A stretch of 64,000 nt of DNA from Bacillota bacterium LX-D (GCA_031628995.1 JAVLUO010000002.1:62001-126000); one strand, 5' to 3'; numbered from the stretch's first letter, positions 7,316 to 17,310 are shown. Notes: generated from the letters alone by a model not told the origin. Made by a program: numbers and translations.

Positions 7316-9793
7316 TTGGAAGAACGCTATTTATTTTCGGAAATCGAACCCAAATGGCAACAAAAATGGGATGACGAAAAGTTATATAAAACAGAAGAAG
7401 ATTTAACGAAGGAAAAATATTACGTTTTAGAAATGTTTCCTTACCCTTCAGGCAATTTGCATATGGGACACGTGCGGAATTACTCCATTGGTGACGTAGT
7501 AGCCAGGTTTAAAACTATGCAGGGCTTTAACGTAATCCATCCAATGGGTTGGGATTCTTTCGGCTTGCCGGCTGAAAATGCTGCCATTCAAAGAAAAATT
7601 CACCCTGCAGACTGGACCTGGGATAATATTAGCAATATGAAACGCCAACTGAAATCTATAGGCCTTAGCTACAATTGGGATCGGGAAGTAGCAACTTGCC
7701 ACCCAGACTACTATAAATGGACCCAATGGCTTTTCTTACAATTTTATAAGAAAGGTTTAGTCTATAAAAAGAAGGCAGCTGTTAATTGGTGCCCATCCTG
7801 CGCAACTGTGCTGGCTAATGAACAGGTAGTGGACGGTAAATGCGAACGCTGTGACAGCACTGTAGAGAAAAAAGATTTAGCCCAATGGTTTATGAAAATT
7901 ACAGATTATGCTGAGCGTTTGCTCGATGACTTGGAAAAACTACCGGGCTGGCCCGAAAAAGTTAAAATCATGCAGCATAACTGGATTGGCAAAAGTAATG
8001 GGGCAGAAGTGACGTTCCAGACAGAAGCGGGACATAATTTAACTGTGTTTACAACTCGGCCTGATACAATCTTTGGAGTTACATATATGGTCATAGCTCC
8101 TGAACATCCTTTAGTGGCAGAACTAACCAAAGGCAGTCCACAGGAAGAAAGTATTCAGGATTTTGTCAAAAAAGTAAAGAATATGTCCAACATTGATCGC
8201 ATGTCTACGGATATGGAAAAAGAGGGCATGTTTACCGGAGCTTATGCTATAAATCCTTTAAGCGGGGAAAAAATACCAATTTATGTGGCAAATTATGTAT
8301 TAATGGAATATGGTACTGGAATTGTCATGGGTGTTCCTGCTCACGATCAGCGGGATTTTGAATTTGCTAAAAAGTATCAATTGCCCATTAAAATAGTAAT
8401 TCAACCGGAAGATGCAGATTTAAATTCCCAGGAAATGACTCAGGCCTTTCCAGCAGTTGGCGTTGTGGTTAATTCAGGGGAATTTAATGGACTCCAAAGC
8501 GATGTTGCTTTAGAAAAAATAGTAGCATACATGGAAGAAAAAGGAATTGGGCGTAAGCAAGTTAACTATCGTTTACGGGACTGGCTTATTTCCCGACAAA
8601 GATATTGGGGAGCTCCCATTCCTTTTGTTTATTGTGAACACTGCGGCGTTGTACCAGTACCTGAAGAAGAATTGCCGGTACTGCTGCCAACGGATGTGGA
8701 ATTTAAGCCTGGTGGAGCTTCACCTTTAACAACTAGCCCAACCTTTATGAATACAACTTGTCCAAAGTGTGGTGGTAAGGCTACTCGAGAAACAGATACG
8801 ATGGATACTTTTGTGGATTCTTCCTGGTATTTTCTAAGGTATTGCGATCCCAAAAACACAGAAACTCCTTTTGAAAAAGATAAAGTTGATTATTGGATGA
8901 ATGTGGATCAGTATATCGGCGGTGTAGAACATGCTATTTTACATTTAATGTACGCTCGCTTTTTCACTAAAGTGCTATACGATTTAGGCATGGTAAGTTG
9001 TGAAGAGCCTTTTCAAAACCTATTGACCCAGGGCATGGTGCTGAAGGATGGTAGTAAAATGTCTAAATCCAAGGGGAATGTAGTTAGCCCTGAGGAAATT
9101 ATTAACCAATATGGTGCAGATACAGCCCGGTTATTTATTCTATTTGCTGCTCCCCCCGAAAGGGACTTGGAATGGAGCGACCAAGGAGTAGAAGGCTGTT
9201 ATCGCTTCCTAAACAGAGTTTGGCGTTTAGTTTATAGCTATGCTGCCAAAGTTAAATCCCTGGAGGCGGTGGATAAGGCTGAGAATAAAGCTGACAAAGA
9301 ATTAAGGCGTTTAACTCATGCAGTTATTAAAAAAGTTACTGAAGATATTGGTGAACGCTTCAACTTTAATACAGCCATTAGTTCTATAATGGAAATGGTT
9401 AACGGTCTCCACCAATACCGGGATAATGTGGCTGAAGGAGAACAAAACCTATCTTTAGTAAAATTCAGCCTGAATCAATTAGTACTTCTCCTAGCTCCCT
9501 TTGCTCCCCACATTGCCGAAGAACTCTGGACATCCTTAGGGGCTGAAACTAGTGTTCATCTGGAAGCTTGGCCTAAATATGAACAGCAGGCCTTAGAAAT
9601 GGACGAAATTACAATAGTTGTGCAAATCTCCGGCAAAGTTCGAGATAAAATTGATGTACCTAGAGGCCTTGGAAAGGAAGAGCTGGAAGCCAAGATCCTT
9701 GCGGAGCCAAAGGTGAATAAATATATTGCAGGTAAACAAGTGGTTAAAGTTGTTATAGTACCGGATAAATTAGTAAATGTAGTAGTAAAATAG
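7316..9793 (+). CDS. leuS: Leucyl-tRNA synthetase
   Basis: 825 residues, a class I synthetase charging tRNA-Leu. HMGH (residues 49-52, in [12 protein letters not shown]) and KMSKS (about 581-585, in [10 protein letters not shown]) are both intact. A zinc-type CPSC...CERC pair lies before the CP1 editing domain, which shows TTRPDTIFG and the [15 protein letters not shown] editing motif. The C-terminal [11 protein letters not shown] belongs to the tRNA-binding tail. A GTG at 7307 overlaps the SD AGGAG; TTG at 7316, about 8 bases from it, is a better start. It is regulated by the upstream leucine T-box. Confidence 0.96.
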   Translation: MEERYLFSEIEPKWQQKWDDEKLYKTEEDLTKEKYYVLEMFPYPSGNLHMGHVRNYSIGDVVARFKTMQGFNVIHPMGWDSFGLPAENAAIQRKIHPADWTWDNISNMKRQLKSIGLSYNWDREVATCHPDYYKWTQWLFLQFYKKGLVYKKKAAVNWCPSCATVLANEQVVDGKCERCDSTVEKKDLAQWFMKITDYAERLLDDLEKLPGWPEKVKIMQHNWIGKSNGAEVTFQTEAGHNLTVFTTRPDTIFGVTYMVIAPEHPLVAELTKGSPQEESIQDFVKKVKNMSNIDRMSTDMEKEGMFTGAYAINPLSGEKIPIYVANYVLMEYGTGIVMGVPAHDQRDFEFAKKYQLPIKIVIQPEDADLNSQEMTQAFPAVGVVVNSGEFNGLQSDVALEKIVAYMEEKGIGRKQVNYRLRDWLISRQRYWGAPIPFVYCEHCGVVPVPEEELPVLLPTDVEFKPGGASPLTTSPTFMNTTCPKCGGKATRETDTMDTFVDSSWYFLRYCDPKNTETPFEKDKVDYWMNVDQYIGGVEHAILHLMYARFFTKVLYDLGMVSCEEPFQNLLTQGMVLKDGSKMSKSKGNVVSPEEIINQYGADTARLFILFAAPPERDLEWSDQGVEGCYRFLNRVWRLVYSYAAKVKSLEAVDKAENKADKELRRLTHAVIKKVTEDIGERFNFNTAISSIMEMVNGLHQYRDNVAEGEQNLSLVKFSLNQLVLLLAPFAPHIAEELWTSLGAETSVHLEAWPKYEQQALEMDEITIVVQISGKVRDKIDVPRGLGKEELEAKILAEPKVNKYIAGKQVVKVVIVPDKLVNVVVK

Positions 9794-9813
9794 TTTTTTG
9801 GAACAACCTAGCC

Positions 9814-9862
9814 AAAAAGGCAATTAGTTATTTGCAGCATGAAATAGCTAATTGCCTTTTTT
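9814..9862 (+). terminator. Strong intrinsic terminator after leuS
   Basis: AAAAAGGCAATTAG (9814-9827) pairs with CTAATTGCCTTTTTT (9848-9862), and the stem is extended inward by TATTT/AAATA pairing. The T run marks the end of the leuS transcript. Confidence 0.9.
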
Positions 9863-9940
9863 AGTGCAGAGGTAACCAATACCGATAGTACCTGGCCCTG
9901 TATCAAAAATAGATATATTTGGAATATAACTTAAAAATAT

Positions 9941-9970
9941 GCAGGAAAATGTAAATGTTTAGTAGAAATA
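9941..9970 (+). promoter_or_regulatory. Candidate SigH-type promoter before comEA
   Basis: GCAGGAAAA (9941-9949), 12 bases, then GTAGAAATA (9962-9970). This fits the SigH pattern RnAGGAwWW - 11/12 - RnnGAATww with one mismatch (GAAA for GAAT). The same -35 string occurs before dnaG in this window. SigH controls competence genes in some Firmicutes, which makes the position sensible, but this is a motif match only. Confidence 0.4.
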
Positions 9971-9999
9971 GCATCAAAAAGTTGAAAGGAGACTAAAAG

Positions 10000-10647
10000 A
10001 TGTGGCAGCAGCTTCCAAAGCAAATTAAATCCTTAATTGTTGTCTTAGCGGCAGCTCTGGTGTTTGGCACAGGTTTATTAGCTGCGCAATTTTTTCATAG
10101 GGATAGTAATGGGGAAAAGGAATTTGTGATTGATGAAGCTAATAAAACTGCAGAAAGTTCTACTGCCCAAGGAAATTCCGATGAGCAGGCTGTTTCTCAG
10201 GAAATTAAAATTCATGTTACTGGTGCTGTGCAAAAACCTGGGGTTTATCAGCTTCTAGCAGGTGCTCGAGTCCAGGATGCCGTCAATTTGGCAGAACCTT
10301 TACCCAATGCTAATTTAGATGCTTTAAACTTAGCAGCTCCTTTAAATGACGGACAAAAAGTTACGGTGCCCAAAAAAGGTGAAAAAGTAGATGAGTCCTT
10401 AATCTCTGCTGGTGTAACTGGCGGGGAGGTACCAGAGGGAAGCAGCACAGATGGGAAAGTAAACCTAAATACGGCAACCTTAGCTGATTTAGATGGACTT
10501 CCGGGTGTTGGTCCTGCCACTGCCCAAAGAATAATTGACTATCGGACAGCCCATGGGGGTTTTAAAAAAGTAGAAGAATTAGATGAGGTTTCTGGTATTG
10601 GACCTAAAAAATTAGTACAATTGAAAGATTTAGTAACAGTTTATTAA
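10000..10647 (+). CDS. comEA: Competence protein ComEA
   Basis: 215 residues. It is the membrane-anchored DNA receptor of the natural-transformation pseudopilus system. An N-terminal membrane segment (about residues 10-30, SLIVVLAAALVFGTGLLAA) leads to an acidic linker. Then come a SLBB/polysaccharide-export-like domain (about 68-125, KIHVTGAVQKPGVYQLLAGA) and a helix-hairpin-helix pair at the C-terminus (about 150-215: VNLNTATLADLDGLPGVGP and VSGIGPKKLVQLKDL) that binds DNA. SD AAAGGAG precedes ATG 10000. comEC follows 13 bases on. The comEB gene found between them in B. subtilis is missing. Confidence 0.95.
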   Translation: MWQQLPKQIKSLIVVLAAALVFGTGLLAAQFFHRDSNGEKEFVIDEANKTAESSTAQGNSDEQAVSQEIKIHVTGAVQKPGVYQLLAGARVQDAVNLAEPLPNANLDALNLAAPLNDGQKVTVPKKGEKVDESLISAGVTGGEVPEGSSTDGKVNLNTATLADLDGLPGVGPATAQRIIDYRTAHGGFKKVEELDEVSGIGPKKLVQLKDLVTVY

Positions 10648-10660
10648 AAGGGAGAAAGCT

Positions 10661-13012
10661 GTGCAGCGTTTTATAGTTTGGGGAGTTTCCGCCTATATTT
10701 TAGGTATTCTAGCTATCCAAAACAATATTTATCTTTTTACAGTTTTATTTCTAGGGGAATTATGGCTTTATTCTGTATTTATAAGCCCTAAAGGTCTAAG
10801 ACAAAGGAATTTACTGCTGTTCCTTAATGTTTTTGTGCTTTTAGGCTTAGGCAGGACAATTTGGATTAATAAATCGTTAGAAACCTTACCTATAAATCCA
10901 GGAAAAGAAGTTACTTTTCAAGGACAAGTAAGAGCCGAACCTCAGTATTATTCAGGCCGCACTGTCTATGTAGTTAATTTGCTGCAGACTAACGGTAAGC
11001 TTAGTCGGAAAAAAGTTTTAGTTAATGTGGTGGATACTAAGCCGTCGCCCTATGAGTACGGAGATATCTTAAAGATAACGGGAAAAGTAGAGCTGCCGAA
11101 AAGAGCTAAAAATTCAGGTGAATTTGATTATCGATGGTATTTAAAACGCCAAGGTATTTTAGTGCAAACTTATCTAAGACCTAGCCAAATAAATTTAATT
11201 AGACAAGATTTAGGTAATCCTTTGTACAAGCTTGCCTTGTTGGTTAAAGCAAGAACAGAAAGAACAGTGAACAAGTATTTGCCCCAGACAGAGGCTAATA
11301 TTTTTAATTCTATTTTCTTTGGCGATAAAGGGTTGCTGACTGATGAACAAAAGGATATGTTTTCCCGGCTGGGGATTATGCACGTTTTTGCAGTTTCTGG
11401 CTCAAATGTGGCGGTAGTTCTACTGTTTCTCCAATATTTGAGTATACTGTTGCGGCTAAAGCCCACATTGGATAAAACCTTGCTCATTTGTGGCTTAGGA
11501 TTCTATGCTTTACTTACAGGTTTATCAGCAGTTGTCCTGAGAGCAACCCTAATGGCCATGGGTATTCTATGTGCTAAGTGGTTTTTGCGCCAATGGGATT
11601 TTTATAGTGGTTTAGCCGGGGCTGCCTTACTTATTTTACTTATTAATCCTTTAACCTTATTTGACAGCGGTTTTCAGCTTTCCTTTACAGTTACTTGGGG
11701 GCTAATTTACCTAGGTGCTTTATTTAATGGTATTGGAAAATCCCTTCCCTTTTTCCAAACTTACCTGGCACCAGTTTTAACTGCCCAAATTGCTACTCTG
11801 CCCTTAACAGCTTATTACTTTAATCTTATTTCTTTGACAGCTGTATTGACTAATTTAGTTGTTGTTCCGGCAATAGGAATATTGGTCTTACTAGGTATGG
11901 GTGTATTGATTCTAGTGCTGATTTTTCCCCCTTTAGCGGTGCCTTTTATTTATAGTTCCGGTTTTATACTAAAAATATTAGTAGCTTCCCTGATGTGGCT
12001 GGGAAAGTTTCCTTGGAACGCACTGCCCGTCAAAACTCCCAGTATTTATTTAATCATAGGAATTTTCCTTTGTTTAATTGCTTTAGTGGAAATAAAAAAG
12101 AAGCAAGAAATTGAGCAAAAATATCCGCAAGCTATACCCATAGTATTAATAATTTTCCTGCTGCTTAATGTGGGCTATTTTGTACCTAACTACCGACAAC
12201 CTAATTTAGAAGTAACTTTCATTGATGTTGGACAAGGAGATGCAATTTTTATTGCTACTCCAAAAGGGAAAAAATTGCTCTTAGATGGAGGAGGACAAAA
12301 TTTTACAGGAGCTTTTAATGCTGGAGAAAAAATTGTTGTACCTTATTTAATTAGAAGAGGAATTTTCAAACTCGACGGTATTATCAGTTCTCATCCTGAT
12401 ACAGACCATATTTCTGGCTTATTTCCTGTACTTGAAACTTTAAAAATAAATACTCTCTTCATCCCTCCAACTGCATCTTTTGGCCAGGAATACAAAAATC
12501 TTATTAAATTGGCTCAAAATGAAGATTGCAGAATCCAAGAACTTACAGCCGGACAAACCATTAAGCTGGATGAGGGTAAAGTGCTTTTGGAAGTCTTAAA
12601 TCCTCCTGGCAAGAAGCTTGAAACTACTAAAAGTACCAGCAATAACAATAGCTTAGTAATTAGACTTGTGTATGGTAAAGCAACTTTTTTACTATCTGGT
12701 GATCTGGAAGAGGAGGGGATGGAACAAATTTACCAACAAAAAAAACTACTGGAAGCAGTAGTATTTAAAGTGCCCCATCATGGCAGCAAATATGCTTTTC
12801 ATGAAAATTTCTTAGGCCAAATTCATCCCCAAATTGTTGTATTTACAGTTGGTAAAAATAATTTTGGTCATCCGGCAAAGGAAATAATAGATTACTGGCA
12901 GCAGCAGAAAGTAAGAATTCTGCGTACAGATTGGGATGGAGCTATTACTTTTCGCACCAACGGCTCAAAAATATATGTACAAACAATGGGACGGGAAAAA
13001 GTTGCTGATTAG
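10661..13012 (+). CDS. comEC: DNA internalization channel ComEC/Rec2
   Basis: 783 residues. It forms the membrane channel that takes single-stranded DNA into the cell. An N-terminal membrane pair and DUF4131-like region (about 1-180) are followed by the multi-span competence domain (about 210-500, with FAVSGSNVAVVLLFL and LRATLMAMG). The C-terminus is a metallo-beta-lactamase-type domain (from about 520) with VTFIDVGQGDAIFI, SSHPDTDHISGL (metal-binding HxDxDH), SGDLEEEG and KVPHHGS. All key residues are present, so the nuclease domain looks active. GTG start at 10661 after GGGAGAAAG. It converges on mreB with a 2-base gap. Confidence 0.95.
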   Translation: MQRFIVWGVSAYILGILAIQNNIYLFTVLFLGELWLYSVFISPKGLRQRNLLLFLNVFVLLGLGRTIWINKSLETLPINPGKEVTFQGQVRAEPQYYSGRTVYVVNLLQTNGKLSRKKVLVNVVDTKPSPYEYGDILKITGKVELPKRAKNSGEFDYRWYLKRQGILVQTYLRPSQINLIRQDLGNPLYKLALLVKARTERTVNKYLPQTEANIFNSIFFGDKGLLTDEQKDMFSRLGIMHVFAVSGSNVAVVLLFLQYLSILLRLKPTLDKTLLICGLGFYALLTGLSAVVLRATLMAMGILCAKWFLRQWDFYSGLAGAALLILLINPLTLFDSGFQLSFTVTWGLIYLGALFNGIGKSLPFFQTYLAPVLTAQIATLPLTAYYFNLISLTAVLTNLVVVPAIGILVLLGMGVLILVLIFPPLAVPFIYSSGFILKILVASLMWLGKFPWNALPVKTPSIYLIIGIFLCLIALVEIKKKQEIEQKYPQAIPIVLIIFLLLNVGYFVPNYRQPNLEVTFIDVGQGDAIFIATPKGKKLLLDGGGQNFTGAFNAGEKIVVPYLIRRGIFKLDGIISSHPDTDHISGLFPVLETLKINTLFIPPTASFGQEYKNLIKLAQNEDCRIQELTAGQTIKLDEGKVLLEVLNPPGKKLETTKSTSNNNSLVIRLVYGKATFLLSGDLEEEGMEQIYQQKKLLEAVVFKVPHHGSKYAFHENFLGQIHPQIVVFTVGKNNFGHPAKEIIDYWQQQKVRILRTDWDGAITFRTNGSKIYVQTMGREKVAD

Positions 13013-13014
13013 GA

Positions 13015-14064
13015 TTATGCATGATATAAAGCAAGTTTAGTTAAAGTGCTCATGTGGCGGATTATTTTTCCTGTCCCTATGGCTACACAGGCCATTGGGT
13101 CCTCAGTTATGACAACGGGCAAGTGCATTTCTTGGCTAATAAGTTGATCCATATTTCTTAAAAGAGCTCCACCGCCAGACAAAGTAATGCCTCGGTCAAT
13201 AATATCAGAAGCCAGCTGAGCAGGAATTTTTTCATAGATTCTTTTAATTCCCGACAGCATGTTGGTAATAGGCTCTTCCATTGCTTGAGTTACTTCTTCT
13301 GCTGTTATTTCCATAGACATGGGAAGACCATTTTTTAAGCTTATACCTTTAATTTCAGTGCGCATTTGAGGGTCAGGATTTACGGCAAAACCCATTTCAA
13401 TTTTAATATTTTCTCCTGTCCGTTCACCTATTTCCATGCGGTAATTCCTTCGGATATGTTCAACAATAGAATGATTTAATGCGTCGCCGCCGCTTCGTAC
13501 GGAAATACCTTGAACAATGCCTCCTAAGGCAATAACTGCTATTTCCGTAGTGCCCCCCCCTATATTTACAATCATACTTCCTACAGGATCTTGTACTGGA
13601 AGATCCGCACCAATAGCTGCTGCTAAAGGTTCCTCTACTAAAAAAACCTCTTTGGCACCAGCTTGTTGAGCTGCCTCCACTACGGCTCTTTTTTCAACTT
13701 GAGTAGTTCCAAAAGGAATACTAATAATGACTCTAGGTTTCAGTAGTGGATTTTTCCCTAAAATTTTTTCAATAAAATAGTTAATCATTTTGCGGGTTGC
13801 TTCAAAATCTGCTATTGCTCCTTCTCTTAAAGGACGGGTTGCAATAATATTACTAGGAGTACGGCCTAACATTTCTTTAGCAGCAGAACCTACGGCTAAA
13901 ACGGAATTAGTATTAGTATCTATGGCTACAACAGATGGTTCTCGAATCACAATACCTTTTCCCTTTACGTAAACTAAGGTATTGGCTGTTCCTAAATCTA
14001 TGCCCAAGTCCCTGGTGAGACCAAAACTCCAAGATGGTTTAAGTTTTATGACCAAGGTTTTCAC
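13015..14064 (-). CDS. MreB/Mbl-family actin-like protein
   Basis: About 349 residues. Actin-fold ATPase that polymerises on the inner membrane and guides cell-wall synthesis. It has the phosphate-1 loop DLGIDLGTANTLVYVKGKG, the MIVNIGGGTTEIAVIALGG phosphate-2 loop and GITLSGGGALLRNMD adenosine motif. The N-terminus is 15-20 residues longer than usual (KLKPSWSFGLTR). GTG at 14064 abuts the SD AGAGGA; TTG at 14055 is spaced better and may be the true start. It is alone on the reverse strand between comEC and holA, away from mreC-mreD, so it is probably an extra paralogue. Confidence 0.85.
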   Translation of the reverse strand: MKTLVIKLKPSWSFGLTRDLGIDLGTANTLVYVKGKGIVIREPSVVAIDTNTNSVLAVGSAAKEMLGRTPSNIIATRPLREGAIADFEATRKMINYFIEKILGKNPLLKPRVIISIPFGTTQVEKRAVVEAAQQAGAKEVFLVEEPLAAAIGADLPVQDPVGSMIVNIGGGTTEIAVIALGGIVQGISVRSGGDALNHSIVEHIRRNYRMEIGERTGENIKIEMGFAVNPDPQMRTEIKGISLKNGLPMSMEITAEEVTQAMEEPITNMLSGIKRIYEKIPAQLASDIIDRGITLSGGGALLRNMDQLISQEMHLPVVITEDPMACVAIGTGKIIRHMSTLTKLALYHA

Positions 14065-14185
14065 GTCCTCTAATTAACGTATTTTGATATATTTAGTATC
14101 TGTGTTTTCTTGCTTGGGATACATGGAAAGATTTTAATCTTTTATGTTAAAATAGGAACATGAACAAATCTGGGGTGTTTATAAA

Positions 14186-15217
14186 ATGAATTATCATGAT
14201 TTTAAATCTAAAATTACTGCAGGCCAAATAGCTCCTATTTATCTTTTCCATGGAGAAGAAGAACATTCAAAAGAAGAAGCTGTAAATTTTTTCAAAAAAG
14301 CTGTCTTAGGTGATTTACAAGATAATATGGCCTTAGAAATCCTAGGTGAAGATAATTCCCTAGAGAGTATTTTAGAAGCTGCTAATACTTTTCCCTTATT
14401 TACCCACAAAAAATTAGTCTTAGTGCAAAATTCCACTTTGTTTTTAACTAAGAAAGGTCAAAATAAGGCGGAGGAAACTGGTAAGGAAAAAGAGCTTCTC
14501 ACCGGCTATTTAGCAAATCCTTCACCATTAAGTAAGATAGCTTTTGTTATAAAAGGCAAAGCCGACAGCAGAAAAAAACTTTTTCAAGTTTTAGCTAAAC
14601 AGGACTTAACCATCGAATTTAAACAGTTAAGAGGGCAGGAACTCCTTAATTGGACTAAGGGAAAGTTTTTAGAAAGAAAGAAAAAAATTAATTATGCTGT
14701 CCTAGATTACCTTTTAGCCTGCCAAGGAAATAACTTAGCAGTACTTCAACAGGAAATAGATAAAATTTGCTTATACTTAGGAGATGAAACAGAGGAAGTA
14801 CCTTTGGAAGTAGTACAAAACTTAGTTAGTAAAACATCTCAAACTACTATTTTCAACTTAGTAGATGCTTTTGTTGAACAAAAGGGAGCTAAAGCAATTC
14901 AGTATTGCCGCGACTTAGTCAAAATGGGCGAACCGGAAATACTAATTGTCTATATGCTGGCTAGGCAATTTCGCTTAATCTTAGAAGCAAAGCTTCTTTT
15001 GGCTAAAGGTTATCATCAAAGCCAATTACCGCAAATGCTCCAGACTCAATCCTTTACAATTAGTAAAGTTGTGAAGCAAGGACAGCGTTACCATGTTCCT
15101 GAGCTAATTAGCAATTTAGAAAAACTACTAGAGTTAGATATTGCTTTAAAAACAGGACAAGGAAACCGCAGCATGCTTTTAGAGTTGACAGTAGCAGAAC
15201 TATGTAAAGGAACATAG
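14186..15217 (+). CDS. holA: DNA polymerase III delta subunit
   Basis: 343 residues, standard length. It opens the beta sliding clamp within the clamp loader during replication. The N-terminal AAA+-like domain has IYLFHGEEEHSKEEAV and LVLVQNS, the middle lid has EFKQLRGQELLNWTKG, and the C-terminal collar has GEPEILIVYMLARQFRLIL and TGQGNRSMLLELTVAELC. SD GGGGTG precedes ATG 14186. It is divergent from mreB, and its position between comEC and rpsT matches B. subtilis. Confidence 0.94.
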   Translation: MNYHDFKSKITAGQIAPIYLFHGEEEHSKEEAVNFFKKAVLGDLQDNMALEILGEDNSLESILEAANTFPLFTHKKLVLVQNSTLFLTKKGQNKAEETGKEKELLTGYLANPSPLSKIAFVIKGKADSRKKLFQVLAKQDLTIEFKQLRGQELLNWTKGKFLERKKKINYAVLDYLLACQGNNLAVLQQEIDKICLYLGDETEEVPLEVVQNLVSKTSQTTIFNLVDAFVEQKGAKAIQYCRDLVKMGEPEILIVYMLARQFRLILEAKLLLAKGYHQSQLPQMLQTQSFTISKVVKQGQRYHVPELISNLEKLLELDIALKTGQGNRSMLLELTVAELCKGT

Positions 15218-15228
15218 AAGCAAAACAA

Positions 15229-15256
15229 AAAGACCTGAAAACAGGTCTTTAATTTT
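15229..15256. terminator. Bidirectional terminator between holA and rpsT
   Basis: AAAGACCTG (15229-15237) and CAGGTCTTT (15242-15250) form a 9-bp stem with an AAAA loop. A-rich sequence on the left and TTTAATTTT on the right give each strand a T tail, better on the minus strand. Confidence 0.8.
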
Positions 15257-15277
15257 GCTTAATTATAATCTCTTTAA

Positions 15278-15544
15278 TTAGCTTGCGGAGGTGTTAAACA
15301 ATTTCTGCAAACGAGATTTTTTTCTGGCAGCTGTATTTTTGTGAATTAAACCTTTGCTAGCTGCTTTATCCACAGTCCGAAGAGCACGGAGTAAAGTAGT
15401 TTTTGATTTTTCTAGATCCTTGCTTTCAACGGCCTCAACAAAACGCTTAATTACTGTTTTTAAGTTAGATTTTAAAGCTACATTTCTTAAAGTACGTTGA
15501 CGAGCAATTTCAACTCTTTTAGAAGCAGATTTGATATTAGGCAC
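15278..15544 (-). CDS. rpsT: 30S ribosomal protein bS20
   Basis: 88 residues. It binds 16S rRNA early in 30S assembly. It begins PNIKSASKRVEIARQRTLRN and ends with the basic helix AARKKSRLQKLF, both typical. The true start is GTG at 15544: a perfect SD (AAGGAGGTGA, complement of 15553-15562) lies 8 bases upstream. The longer frame to 15610 is noise. It is on the reverse strand next to holA, as in B. subtilis. Confidence 0.96.
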   Translation of the reverse strand: MPNIKSASKRVEIARQRTLRNVALKSNLKTVIKRFVEAVESKDLEKSKTTLLRALRTVDKAASKGLIHKNTAARKKSRLQKLFNTSAS

Positions 15545-15694
15545 AGTTCCTGTCACCTCCTTAAAGCAAAAAGACACATATGCAATAATTAACAGAATAC
15601 ATTTTATCATTTATATAAGCTAAAAGCAAGTATTACTTTGTAAGTATATTTTCAATCAATAAGGGTTAAAAATATACTAGAAGGAGGTGACATA

Positions 15695-16036
15695 ATGGCA
15701 AGCAATATTTTAGGAACAATTATTAGATTTATTGTTTCTGCACTAGTGTTACTAGTCGTAGGTTGGCTGCTGCCCGGTATTACCGTTAATGGATTTACAG
15801 GGGCACTTTTAGCAGCTATTGTAATTGCAGTTTTAGGTTATATTGTTGAAGCTATGCTGGGTAAATCCATTTCCCCACGTAGTAGAGGAATTGTCGGATT
15901 TATTACGGCTGCTGTAGTTATTTACTTAGCTCAATTCATAGTTCCAAATTACTTGAGTGTAAATATCTTAGGAGCGTTGCTGGCAGCTTTTGTTGTTGGA
16001 ATTATAGATGCCTTTGTACCAACAGAAGTTAGATAA
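15695..16036 (+). CDS. YvlD-like small membrane protein (4-TM phage-holin superfamily IV type)
   Basis: 113 residues, almost all hydrophobic. Four membrane segments are visible at about residues 5-25, 30-52, 62-82 and 86-106, separated by short loops (one with GKSISPRSRG). This matches the YvlD/mycobacterial 4-TMS holin-like family, whose function is not settled; no phage genes are nearby, so the holin label should not be taken literally. The start at 15695 has a near-ideal SD (AAGGAGGTGA). The position is where gpr (germination protease) sits in B. subtilis; gpr is absent here. A terminator follows directly. Confidence 0.8.
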   Translation: MASNILGTIIRFIVSALVLLVVGWLLPGITVNGFTGALLAAIVIAVLGYIVEAMLGKSISPRSRGIVGFITAAVVIYLAQFIVPNYLSVNILGALLAAFVVGIIDAFVPTEVR

Positions 16037-16042
16037 TTTATT

Positions 16043-16087
16043 AAAAAAAAACAAACCTTAGTACATCTGATGGTTTGTTTTTTTTTT
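16043..16087 (+). terminator. Strong terminator after the YvlD-like gene
   Basis: AAAACAAACC (16048-16057) pairs with GGTTTGTTTT (16072-16081). It is flanked by a long A run on the left and T run on the right, so it can work in both directions. Confidence 0.88.
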
Positions 16088-16148
16088 GTTCTAAAGAATT
16101 TACTCCTTGCATATGTTAAGGTATGTGACTTATCTGGAGGGACATACC

Positions 16149-17243
16149 TTGAAGCCTATATTTATTGTACGCACTTCTTTTAAAATTAAAAATATTGTTT
16201 TTGGTTTTGTAAAATTAGCTGCATTAATTACAATAGCTTGGCTATTAGGCAGAGGGTTTGCATTTGCCGTTGAAGCACCTTTTTCTATGTTGGACAAGAC
16301 GTTGGGCAAAATAGTTACGGTTAACAATTCCAAACACATACTGCTGGAAACAATGCCTATCCTTTATCCTAGTGCCGATCTAGAAAAAGATGCTGTAAAC
16401 AGTATTATCCCCAACCCTAAAAATCTATTCCTATTTCTAACTAATCCTAATATAAATGGACCAGGGGATTATTTAGGATCTGAATTAAAACTTCTGAAAT
16501 CAACAGGGGATGAGGCGGCAGCCGTTTCTACAGGTATTTATGCAGATACGGAAGAGGAGTATATTCCAGAACTTCAACCAGAATCAACATCATCGGAACT
16601 TTTATCTAAAGAGAATATGAAGAACTTAGAAAAAAATGGAAATCCCTTAGTAGCAATTTATACAACACATAATGCAGAGACATATATTCCTACTGATGGA
16701 ACGGACAAACTGGAAGGACAAAATGCAGGTATTTCCAAAGTTGCAGCTACCCTGGCCCAAGCTTTAAAAAATAGACAAATAGAAACAATTCGAGCCACAG
16801 TTATTCATGACTACCCAAGCTTTCCTAAGTCTTATAATAACTCGGAAAAAACATTTCGCACAATGCTGCAGGGAAATAGCAGCTTAAAAGTAATTATAGA
16901 TGTGCACAGGGATGCGGGAGTTAAAAAAAGAGAAGTAGTCAAAATAGATGGTCAAAAAGTGGCTAAAATTATGCTTATCGTAGGCAGCAACGCCCGTCTT
17001 AAGCACCCTAATTGGCAGCAAAACAAAAAATTTGCAGCTGAAATCGTTAAAAAAATGAATCAAATGTATCCCGGCCTATCCAAAGGCTATCGAGTACAAA
17101 GCGGTAGGTATAATCAACATCTTCATTCTCACGCCATTCTAATTGAAGTTGGTAGCGCCAAAAATTCCCTGGAAGAAGCCGAAAGGTCCGTAAGTTTGTT
17201 TGCCGATGTTTTAACTGCTATCTTAGCCGAAATGAAAAATTAA
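16149..17243 (+). CDS. spoIIP: Stage II sporulation protein P
   Basis: About 364 residues. SpoIIP is the peptidoglycan amidase/endopeptidase of the SpoIID-M-P engulfment machine, anchored in the septal membrane. A membrane helix lies at about residues 18-38 (FGFVKLAALITIAWLLG). The C-terminal catalytic domain (about 170-360) has VAIYTTHNAETYIPTDG, VIIDVHRDAG and HSHAILIEVGSAKNSLEEAE, the family's histidine and glutamate positions. TTG at 16149 is chosen because SD TCTGGAGG ends 8 bases upstream; the ATG at 16107 has none. No clear SigE promoter was seen. It marks the organism as a spore former. Confidence 0.92.
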   Translation: MKPIFIVRTSFKIKNIVFGFVKLAALITIAWLLGRGFAFAVEAPFSMLDKTLGKIVTVNNSKHILLETMPILYPSADLEKDAVNSIIPNPKNLFLFLTNPNINGPGDYLGSELKLLKSTGDEAAAVSTGIYADTEEEYIPELQPESTSSELLSKENMKNLEKNGNPLVAIYTTHNAETYIPTDGTDKLEGQNAGISKVAATLAQALKNRQIETIRATVIHDYPSFPKSYNNSEKTFRTMLQGNSSLKVIIDVHRDAGVKKREVVKIDGQKVAKIMLIVGSNARLKHPNWQQNKKFAAEIVKKMNQMYPGLSKGYRVQSGRYNQHLHSHAILIEVGSAKNSLEEAERSVSLFADVLTAILAEMKN

Positions 17244-17310
17244 AAATGTATTATTAGCCGCATAATTGGAAAATGCTAGAGAAAAGTTGTTTTTTACAGG
17301 GGGAATGGAA

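Noticed and set aside
15695-16036. Prophage suggested by the holin-like protein
   Set aside because: The gene is YvlD-like and stands alone; no integrase, capsid or lysis genes are near.
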